A stretch of 6,125 nucleotides of DNA. Source: Thermoplasmata archaeon M9B1D (GTDB lineage Archaea; Thermoplasmatota; E2; DHVEG-1). The position numbers and the translations under genes are program-made. Below are positions 1-5,640 of this stretch, in pieces. Under the pieces are notes generated by a model that saw nothing but the letters and a program-made list of their open reading frames with translations, did no database searches and was not told the DNA's origin. The stretch covers positions 1-6,125 of the forward strand of contig MUGC01000073.1 in assembly GCA_002900535.1 (NCBI GenBank). Reading direction: 5' to 3'. The stretch's first letter is position 1; every line of letters starts with the position of its first letter.

Positions 1-2
1 AT

Positions 3-3000
3 AATCAAGATATATATAGCTCAGATAATCTATTTCCTGAAAATATTTTAGAAAATCAGGGAGTGGCTTTTTGTAGAGGTTATTCAATTCTAACTGTTGC
101 TATTAACCCTGTTCAATATATTCCATCTGATGGCAAGATTATTTATACTTCAAAAATTGATCTTGAAATCATTTTAGAGGCTACTGGAGATATAAATTGT
201 TTTTATAGAGATAATAAAAATGATGAGAACTGGGTGAAAAATCTTGTATATAATCCTGAAGTTGCAGATAGTTATAACAAAGCTGGTCTTTCATTTGGGT
301 ATTCTGGTGGCATTTGTGATCCCTCCGATGATTATGATTATGTAATAATAACCACTGAGCAAAACAATCTAAATCATTGGACAACAAGTACTACAACACC
401 TTATAATTGGACTAGTCTTATGAACAAACATCAAATAGATGATGGTTTGAGCTGTACCTTGGTTACAATACAAGATATAGATGCTGAATCAGATTATTAT
501 AATAGTACTCCTTTATTTAATGACACTGAGGCCCATATTAGAGAGTTCTGCAAAGATGCATATCAGGATTGGAATACGGAGTATATATTGGTTGGTGGTG
601 ATCAAAATTGGATTCATCGTCGTCTTCTCGATTATGCTTATGAGTCAAATTGTGAATCTGATTTATACTGGAGCAATTTAGATAATACTTTTAATGAGGA
701 TCAGGATAATGATTGGGGTGAGGAAGGAGACGCTGGTTTTGATCTTTATTCAGAGTTATATATAGGATCACTCCCATGTGATGAGCCACAGGATGTATCT
801 AATTGGATGAAAAAAAGCTTTTATTATGCTGATGCGGTTTTTAAGGATTATTTAGAAAACGCTGCATTTTATGGCGGAGATACTACTTGGAATTGCCAAG
901 GAGATGATTTTGTTGATTATAGTGCGATAAAAGGGACAGATTACTGGCTTGGTCCAATTCCAGAAATCGATGGTCCTTTTCCAGACTTTGCAGGTTTTCA
1001 ATTTGGTTTTGAAACATGGAATGAAAATAACATCGGTCAAGAGTTTAACCTATCTGTTAAATGGACAGCTGAATCACCTAATCCTGGATGGAATGGTGGA
1101 TCTACAACTCAAGCAATAAATGGTTTGAAAAACGATATCAACAATGATCAAGTAACCTTGATTAGCGCTATAGCACATGCAGATTCTACTATGTCATTAG
1201 ATGTATCTTCTTATTCATGGGAATCTGATTACCATAATACAAAACCATTTTTCATAACTGATATGGGATGTCATTGTGGTGATATGGATGCATCAGATGA
1301 TGGAGTGCTACATTCAATGCTTTTTCACTCTGATACAGAACTTGCCTTTGGGTGTGTTTATAATACAGGTTATGGATGGGGTAACGCTGATTCAACAAAC
1401 TCTAGTAGTGCTTTTCAGCAGAAATGTTTTTGGGACTATATGTTTGATACCATGAATCATTCAGGAACTACTTTCAACTGGCAGCTTGGGAAAGCCCAAG
1501 CATGGTCCAAGGATTTCATGGCTCCAACAATAAATTGGGATCCAAGTTATGGGTCCTGGAGAGATATTATCGAAACCTGTCTTTTATTTGCAGATCCTGC
1601 TCAGAAGATAAAATCACCTGAAAAACCAGAACATAACATTGGAATTCAAAATCTTGGAATATCAGATCATGAACTACATGATACAAATATAACTATTTCC
1701 ACAACTCTTTATAATAATGGTGAAAACAATGAAACAAATGTATATGTAAGTCTTCGTACTAATGGAACAGAGAGCGCTAATCAGACCATAGTCTTTTTTG
1801 AAAAAGATACATTTACAAACATAAATTGGCTATATCATACTCCTTATTATGGCTGGGAGTATATATCTGTAAATATTACAACGGTTCCAGGAGAAAACAT
1901 AACACTTGATAATGAGATTGAGAAAAAAGTAATATATGGACCAGATATCGCAGTTACAGATATTGAAGCTCCAGATATCCTTGAACAAGGAAATGCAGAA
2001 TCTGTTAAGGGATATATTCAAAACCTAGGTCTAACGAATGAGAATAATATAGATATTTTACTTATTGCAGATGATACCATTATAAATTCTACTTCTATTG
2101 ATTTAAACATTGGTGAAAGTACTTATGTTACTTTTATATGGGATGGTCTAACATCTGGTACTGGAATCTATAATATATCAGTATTTGCTAATCCTGTTAC
2201 TAATGAAAGTTATACATCAAATCAGATACAATCAAAACTAGTAAAAGTTGGAAGTATAACAACAGTGTTTGTAGATGACTTTGAAGATGAAAACGGTTGG
2301 ACTGTTGAAGACGACCCATACATTACAACTGGTACATGGGAGAGAGGAATACCTGTGGGTGGTGGTGATCGTGGTGATCCTGCATTTGATTATGATGGTT
2401 CAAGTAAATGTTTTGTAACAGAAAATATAGATGGAGATTATGATGTAGATGATGGAATAACTTGGCTTATTTCACCAGATATAAATATTAATTCAGAGTT
2501 AGATGCTAAGATAGATTATGCTTTGTGGTATACTAATGATTATGGGAATGATCCAAACAACGACTTGTTCGAGGTATATGTTTCAAATGATAATGGAGCA
2601 AACTGGGTACTTGCACAAACAATAGGACCTCAGACCCTTGTAGGTTGGAATGAGTTTAGTTTTCTAGCAGGAGATCATATCACACTTTCCAATACAATAA
2701 AAATCCGTTTTGAAGCATCAGATCTAAATGACGGATCAGTAGTAGAAGCAGGTGTTGATGCATTTAAGGTCTCAATATTTGATTATTCACCACTAGGACC
2801 CGAACTATCTTATTCTCCTGGTTCTTATGATTTTGGAGTAATGGATTTAAATCAGACATCTTCAACTACTTTTCAGATATGGAACGATGGAACAGATATT
2901 CTAAACTATAGTTTCTCTGAGTCTTGCAGCTGGCTGACCCTATATCCTATGGTTGGTAATTCTACAGGTGAACATGACACAATTACAATATCAATAAATA

Positions 3001-3596
3001 CTACTGGTCTTTTTTATGGTGCTTATTCATATCCAATAAATATAAACACAAATGATGAAAACAAAACATTCACAGTTGATGTTTATATTTCAAATGAGGA
3101 ATATGTAGATATTCAACTTCTCTCTGGTTGGAATCTTATCAGTGTTCCACTGGATAATGATTGGTATGCAAGTGACCTGGTAAATAATGTATCTGGTTGT
3201 TCATATGTGGTAAAATGGGATAGTGTCAATCAATCGTTTTGGATTTATGTACCAGGTTTTCCTGCGTTTGATTTCCCACTATTACCAGGTCATGGTTATT
3301 TCGTTGAGATGAATACTTACAATAACTTATTTAACATAGGTTACCCAGTCACCAGTGTTAATATTTCTCTAAAGGTGGGCGTTAATCTTATCGGATGGTA
3401 CCATAACCAAAATACAACAGCAAGCTCAATCTTAGAAAACATATCTAATTGCTCTTCTATTATCAGATGGGATCCAGTTGTTCAGGATTACTGGCTTTAT
3501 CTACCTGGTTATCCAGCATTTGACTTTGTTGTAACACAGGGCATGGGTTTATTTGTTGATGTTAATCAGGAGAGTTATTGGCATGGAGAAGGATAA
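3..3596 (+). CDS. Gingipain-like family C25 cysteine peptidase, secreted multidomain surface protein, 5' partial
   Basis: Likely an extracellular protease that degrades proteins outside the cell. The frame is open from the window's first bases, so the GTG at 63 is probably an internal Val; start and signal peptide lie upstream. Residues are numbered from that Val. The prodomain end (about 5-37) has the GYxIxTVxxxPVQY pattern usual before C25 domains. The C25 domain spans about 90-515. His372 (IAHADS) and Cys403 (DMGCHCGD) align by eye with the gingipain His/Cys dyad, and NTGYGWG (434-440) is typical of archaeal relatives. Then follow CARDB/Ig-like domains (about 525-625 and 628-729), a jelly-roll or MAM-like domain (about 734-907; FEDENGW start, WLISP core), a BACON-like domain (about 913-1010; WLTLYP, STGE, TTGLFYGAY), and two copies of a C-terminal module (1017-1084, 1101-1168). 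I count 26 N-glycosylation sequons, as expected of a surface glycoprotein. There is no C-terminal membrane helix. The family call is strong; substrate specificity is unknown. Confidence 0.9.
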   Translation, partial: NQDIYSSDNLFPENILENQGVAFCRGYSILTVAINPVQYIPSDGKIIYTSKIDLEIILEATGDINCFYRDNKNDENWVKNLVYNPEVADSYNKAGLSFGYSGGICDPSDDYDYVIITTEQNNLNHWTTSTTTPYNWTSLMNKHQIDDGLSCTLVTIQDIDAESDYYNSTPLFNDTEAHIREFCKDAYQDWNTEYILVGGDQNWIHRRLLDYAYESNCESDLYWSNLDNTFNEDQDNDWGEEGDAGFDLYSELYIGSLPCDEPQDVSNWMKKSFYYADAVFKDYLENAAFYGGDTTWNCQGDDFVDYSAIKGTDYWLGPIPEIDGPFPDFAGFQFGFETWNENNIGQEFNLSVKWTAESPNPGWNGGSTTQAINGLKNDINNDQVTLISAIAHADSTMSLDVSSYSWESDYHNTKPFFITDMGCHCGDMDASDDGVLHSMLFHSDTELAFGCVYNTGYGWGNADSTNSSSAFQQKCFWDYMFDTMNHSGTTFNWQLGKAQAWSKDFMAPTINWDPSYGSWRDIIETCLLFADPAQKIKSPEKPEHNIGIQNLGISDHELHDTNITISTTLYNNGENNETNVYVSLRTNGTESANQTIVFFEKDTFTNINWLYHTPYYGWEYISVNITTVPGENITLDNEIEKKVIYGPDIAVTDIEAPDILEQGNAESVKGYIQNLGLTNENNIDILLIADDTIINSTSIDLNIGESTYVTFIWDGLTSGTGIYNISVFANPVTNESYTSNQIQSKLVKVGSITTVFVDDFEDENGWTVEDDPYITTGTWERGIPVGGGDRGDPAFDYDGSSKCFVTENIDGDYDVDDGITWLISPDININSELDAKIDYALWYTNDYGNDPNNDLFEVYVSNDNGANWVLAQTIGPQTLVGWNEFSFLAGDHITLSNTIKIRFEASDLNDGSVVEAGVDAFKVSIFDYSPLGPELSYSPGSYDFGVMDLNQTSSTTFQIWNDGTDILNYSFSESCSWLTLYPMVGNSTGEHDTITISINTTGLFYGAYSYPININTNDENKTFTVDVYISNEEYVDIQLLSGWNLISVPLDNDWYASDLVNNVSGCSYVVKWDSVNQSFWIYVPGFPAFDFPLLPGHGYFVEMNTYNNLFNIGYPVTSVNISLKVGVNLIGWYHNQNTTASSILENISNCSSIIRWDPVVQDYWLYLPGYPAFDFVVTQGMGLFVDVNQESYWHGEG
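1176..1271 (+). other. Predicted C25 catalytic dyad (His372, Cys403)
   Basis: The His codon is at 1176-1178 and the Cys codon at 1269-1271, 31 residues apart; in characterised gingipains the spacing is 33. Around the Cys, FITDMGCHCGDM lines up by eye without gaps with the FIFDVACVNGDF-type motif of Arg-gingipain, which makes Cys403 the nucleophile. Cys405, two residues on, is a second thiol in the site. Its distance from His372 is exactly 33, so it is the alternative nucleophile, but the surrounding alignment favours Cys403. Assignment is by motif only. Confidence 0.75.
3111..3314 (+). repeat. C-terminal module of the C25 peptidase, copy 1
   Basis: Encodes residues 1017-1084. It begins with a Gly-Trp-Asn-Leu-Ile strand (SGWNLISVPL), continues through a Cys-containing segment (SGCSYVVKWD) and the motif YVPGFPAFDF, and ends in a Gly-rich turn (GHGYFVEMN). 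It matches copy 2 at a constant offset of 84 residues (252 bases) with no gaps, and about 29 of 68 positions are identical by my count. The fold looks all-beta. Similar GWNLIS...YxPGxP modules occur at the ends of other archaeal and bacterial surface proteins, but I cannot name a function. Confidence 0.85.
3363..3566 (+). repeat. C-terminal module of the C25 peptidase, copy 2
   Basis: Encodes residues 1101-1168, the partner of copy 1. Conserved positions include VNLI at the start, the Cys (Cys1130, matching Cys1046), the RWD segment matching KWD, LPGYPAFDF matching VPGFPAFDF, and the final GxGxFVDVN. It is followed by only nine residues, ending in Trp-His-Gly-Glu-Gly and the stop. The two Cys residues at equivalent positions could pair with each other or with a partner; this is inference. 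The gapless spacing indicates internal duplication of one domain. Confidence 0.85.
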
Positions 3597-3605
3597 ATAA
3601 ACAAA

Positions 3606-3623
3606 TTTCTTTTTTTCTTTTTT
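3606..3623 (+). terminator. Oligo-T transcription terminator after the C25 peptidase gene
   Basis: Starting ten bases after the stop codon there are three T-runs (3, 7 and 6) separated by single Cs. Archaeal RNA polymerase commonly terminates at such tracts without a hairpin, and I see no convincing stem before it. The rest of 3597-3665 is AT-rich spacer between two convergent genes. The opposite strand has no equally long T-run here, so the minus-strand operon's end is less well defined. Confidence 0.6.
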
Positions 3624-3665
3624 ATGTGAGAGGTTTATAAATAAATAGTTATTTTATAATTCAAA

Positions 3666-4046
3666 TTAAGGAGAAAAACTATCATTTTTTTTATCATAGT
3701 AATATACAACGCAAGCGTTTAATAGTAACATTACAAAAATTACAAAAAAAGGTATAAGCCTCAATTCGCCTGGTAGACCACCACCGATACTAATGCTGTA
3801 TACATAATATATCAAAACAGGGTAGATTGGCAATGCTGATACTAAAAAACGAATTTTAAAAATCCTCATATCTCTATCCTTTTTTTTATATATATAAAAA
3901 TAAACAATAGATAAAATAATCATACCAATCCATAGAGTTAATACACTTATTAATAGAGTATTATAAATTGAAAGAGTTATAAACCAAACACTCAATAATA
4001 GAAGTGTTACTATTACCGAGATTACATCTTCTTTTTGAATATTCAT
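3666..4046 (-). CDS. Small four-helix membrane protein, function unknown
   Basis: A 126-residue protein of no family I recognise. Four hydrophobic segments are visible at about 8-28, 30-53, 67-88 and 96-117. The loop between helices 2 and 3 is strongly basic (KKKDRDMRIFKIR), which by the positive-inside rule places it in the cytoplasm; both termini would then also be cytoplasmic. The loop between helices 3 and 4 contains GGGLPGELR. There are no catalytic motifs or metal-ligand clusters. Its ATG overlaps the stop of the upstream DUF3795 gene in an ATGA, and no clear Shine-Dalgarno site precedes it, so translation probably depends on coupling to that gene. It could be a membrane partner of the DUF3795 protein, but co-transcription is the only support. 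Confidence 0.75.
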   Translation of the reverse strand: MNIQKEDVISVIVTLLLLSVWFITLSIYNTLLISVLTLWIGMIILSIVYFYIYKKKDRDMRIFKIRFLVSALPIYPVLIYYVYSISIGGGLPGELRLIPFFVIFVMLLLNACVVYYYDKKNDSFSP

Positions 4047-4441
4047 TTTTCAAAACCACAAGTTAAACATATACTACCATGACAAGTTATTATCCCACCA
4101 CATTGAGGGCATGTCCATTTCTTTTTTTCCTTTTCCAAAAAAGCGTTTATACCCTTTTCGTTGATGTACTTGAGATTTTCAATCATGCTCGTATGATATT
4201 TTGTACTATATCGTTTATCAAGAGATTTCAAACTTTTACATGGATAGGTATCACACTCATCAAAACAATACTTCCATTTTCTATCTTTTAGGATTTTACA
4301 TTCTCTAATAATACAATTAAAACGCGTCTTAGGTGTTTTTTTATCTAATTTCCTACAACCTGGACATGTGTTTTTTTCACGATAATGAGATTTGCAAATT
4401 CCACAATTTATTCCGCAAGGAGCAATTAAATCTTTAATCAT
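4043..4441 (-). CDS. DUF3795-like cysteine-rich protein with C-terminal zinc ribbon
   Basis: A soluble 132-residue protein, probably metal-binding. The N-terminal APCGINCGIC motif (Cys9, Cys13, Cys16), then CPGC (26, 29), Cys43, Cys48, Cys59, Cys63 and Cys68 in ECDTYPC, form the Cys pattern typical of DUF3795, a family common in archaea and anaerobic bacteria with no established biochemical role. The C-terminus adds a second unit, CPQCG (111-114) and, after Cys120, CLTCG (125-128), which looks like a zinc ribbon. In total 15 of 132 residues are Cys, enough for two or more zinc or iron-sulfur sites; the sequence does not say which. It is the first gene of a two-gene operon, with its stop overlapping the start of the membrane protein gene downstream. 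The ATG at 4441 has no Shine-Dalgarno site, which fits a leaderless or near-leaderless message. Confidence 0.85.
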   Translation of the reverse strand: MIKDLIAPCGINCGICKSHYREKNTCPGCRKLDKKTPKTRFNCIIRECKILKDRKWKYCFDECDTYPCKSLKSLDKRYSTKYHTSMIENLKYINEKGINAFLEKEKKKWTCPQCGGIITCHGSICLTCGFEK

Positions 4442-4465
4442 TATTTAACGTGGAATAATATAGAG

Positions 4466-4475
4466 TTATAAAAAT
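4466..4475 (-). promoter_or_regulatory. Candidate archaeal TATA box for the DUF3795 operon
   Basis: Read on the minus strand the element is ATTTTTATAA, centred about 29 bases before the ATG at 4441. Archaeal transcription usually starts about 25-27 bases downstream of the TATA centre, so the transcript would begin within a few bases of the start codon. That agrees with the lack of a Shine-Dalgarno sequence. AT-rich background makes chance matches common. Confidence 0.5.
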
Positions 4476-4517
4476 CGTATTATTTTTTATGATTAGAGTT
4501 TTTTAGTTGTTGCTACA

Positions 4518-4533
4518 ATATATTATTAAATAA
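4518..4533 (+). promoter_or_regulatory. Candidate archaeal TATA box for the zinc-ribbon membrane protein gene
   Basis: The stretch ATATATTATTAAATAA would place the transcription start near 4550, giving a leader of about 20 bases that includes the GGAG ribosome binding site at 4561-4564. A second TATA-like string at 4546-4555 is closer to the gene but would start transcription inside the coding region, so I prefer this one. The 129-base region 4442-4570 thus appears to hold two back-to-back promoters; I see no operator-like inverted repeat in it. Confidence 0.4.
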
Positions 4534-4570
4534 CCAATTGTTACTATTTATAAAATTATAGGAGAAAAGT

Positions 4571-4915
4571 ATGGTATATTGTCAGAAATGTGGAACACAA
4601 AATGATGATGATGCCGAATTTTGTAAGAAATGTAGTAATTCTCTAACCACTACTGTAAAAGCACCAAAAAAACGAAACGATCAATGCGATGAAGAATGCG
4701 CAGTTGGTGAACGAAGTCCTTGGTCAAAGTTCTTCTGGGGAATAATCCTAATACTCTTTGGTTTATGGATAGTATTTTCAGTTGTCATTCCAAATACCAG
4801 CCTTGCAGATGAATTACCGTCTTGGATTGTAAACTTCGAATTCTGGTGGCTTATCGGATTAATAGTTGCAATAGCAATCATTATGACTGGTATAAGAATA
4901 ATGATTAGAAAATAA
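4571..4915 (+). CDS. Zinc-ribbon membrane protein
   Basis: A 114-residue protein with an N-terminal zinc ribbon of the short type found in many archaeal and bacterial proteins: CQKC (Cys4, Cys7) and CKKC (Cys18, Cys21). The second knuckle has Ser where Gly is usual. A polar linker with several Lys and two further Cys (39, 43) leads to two hydrophobic helices at about 54-73 and 91-110, separated by a short loop (NTSLADELPSW) that probably faces outside. The C-terminus is basic (RIMIRK), placing both ends in the cytoplasm. The start is supported by GGAG six bases before the ATG. It is transcribed alone, divergently from the DUF3795 operon and convergent with the next gene, with only eight bases between stops. 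The specific role is unknown; proteins of this layout may act as small membrane-tethered binding or assembly factors, which is inference. Confidence 0.8.
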   Translation: MVYCQKCGTQNDDDAEFCKKCSNSLTTTVKAPKKRNDQCDEECAVGERSPWSKFFWGIILILFGLWIVFSVVIPNTSLADELPSWIVNFEFWWLIGLIVAIAIIMTGIRIMIRK

Positions 4916-4944
4916 AACCATTATTAATACATCTTACATTTTTT
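4904..4944. terminator. Possible overlapping convergent terminators
   Basis: The two convergent genes end eight bases apart. On the plus strand a run of six Ts lies at 4939-4944. On the minus strand a T-rich run (GTTTTATTTTCT) lies at 4908-4919. Each T-run sits inside, or partly inside, the opposite gene. Both fit archaeal oligo-T termination but are weak in such AT-rich DNA. Confidence 0.3.
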
Positions 4945-5628
4945 ACTACAAAACTTGCAGATTAAGCTATGCCTTCGATGTGAAAGCTGTATTCTTGTAA
5001 TAAGAAAGAGAAATGAAAAAATAAGACTAATTATAGCATAAGCAGTAGATCCTGTTAACTCAAATATTCCTATTATAATTAAGAAAAAACCAAGGACAAT
5101 TAAAAAATTAGAAAATATATGAACATATTTATTTCTAACAGGAAACATGATTTCAATAAAATTAAAAGCAATCATTATTAATCCAAAAAAGAAAAACAAA
5201 TAAAACACAAAAGACGAGTTACCGTATGAAAATACTAAATAAATCAAAATTAACAATATTGATATGAATGAACCAATTGCTAAACCAAGACAGCCTGTAC
5301 ATAAAAAATTTTCACCAAAAGCAATAACATGATTTTTAAAAGAATCGCAATCTGGATGATGACCTATTCGCTTTCTTAAAACTACTTTATCATTTTTAAT
5401 ATATGCATTGCTCATATCAGGTTTTAATATTTTTTTATACCAACCTGGGAAAAAAGCAAGAGAACTTCCAAATAAACAAGATGCAAGGAATAACCCTCCA
5501 ATTAATAATTTATCATAAAACCTTATTGGCTGTTTATTAGATACGCCAAAATAAATCAAAACCAGTAGCAAAAATACTGCAATAATTGAAAATAAAATAT
5601 AGTAAGTAACTTCATGTTTTTCTTTCAA
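4924..5628 (-). CDS. Six-helix membrane protein with His/Cys metal-site motif (DUF2085-like)
   Basis: A 234-residue integral membrane protein. Helices are visible at about 8-29, 40-61, 114-135, 138-162, 169-189 and 195-213. Between helices 2 and 3 is a loop with GHHPDCDSF (His90, His91, Cys94), His100 and LCTGCLGLAIG (Cys110, Cys113). This resembles the HxxxxRSF...CxRCxGxxxG pattern of the DUF2085 membrane family, a remote match made by eye. After the last helix a tail with His217, His220, Cys224, Cys227 and Cys231 offers a second possible metal site. The start is TTG at 5628, supported by AGGAG six bases upstream; the next in-frame ATG is residue 72, past two helices. The TTG overlaps the radical SAM gene's stop, so the two are translationally coupled. 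It may bring metal or substrate to, or act on the product of, that enzyme at the membrane; this rests on linkage alone. Confidence 0.75.
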   Translation of the reverse strand: MKEKHEVTYYILFSIIAVFLLLVLIYFGVSNKQPIRFYDKLLIGGLFLASCLFGSSLAFFPGWYKKILKPDMSNAYIKNDKVVLRKRIGHHPDCDSFKNHVIAFGENFLCTGCLGLAIGSFISILLILIYLVFSYGNSSFVFYLFFFFGLIMIAFNFIEIMFPVRNKYVHIFSNFLIVLGFFLIIIGIFELTGSTAYAIISLIFSFLFLITRIQLSHRRHSLICKFCSKKCKMY

Positions 5629-5640
5629 ATCAATCTCCTG
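5625..5640 (-). promoter_or_regulatory. Ribosome binding site and TTGA start-stop overlap
   Basis: On the minus strand AGGAG at 5639-5635 lies inside the last codons of the radical SAM gene, six bases before a TTG. The TTG shares two bases with the TGA stop (TTGA). A terminating ribosome would be placed directly on the next start. The strong Shine-Dalgarno site decides in favour of TTG, since no in-frame ATG or GTG is nearby. Confidence 0.75.

Noticed and set aside
63..65. GTG as the true start of the large peptidase gene
   Set aside because: The frame is open to the left edge, there is no ribosome binding site, and the protein begins mid-domain here; it is treated as internal Val.
181..2021. 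Short open frames overlapping the peptidase gene (for example 181-387 -, 481-681 +, 852-1040 -, 1830-2021 -)
   Set aside because: They lie wholly inside a well-supported coding region, have no recognisable motif or ribosome binding site, and look like shadows of a low-stop-density coding sequence.
3624..3665. Possible small regulatory RNA or promoter between the convergent genes
   Set aside because: The stretch is short AT-rich spacer with no hairpin, start signal or gene reading out of it.
4079..4291. Plus-strand frame opposite the DUF3795 gene
   Set aside because: It is antisense to a gene with a clear conserved Cys pattern and has no start signal.
4546..4555. TATA-like ATTTATAAAA as the promoter of the gene at 4571
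   Set aside because: A start 25-27 bases downstream would fall inside the coding region and leave out the GGAG site; the more distal element fits better.
4681..4881. Minus-strand frame opposite the zinc-ribbon membrane protein gene
   Set aside because: It is antisense to a gene with a clear zinc ribbon, helices and a Shine-Dalgarno site.
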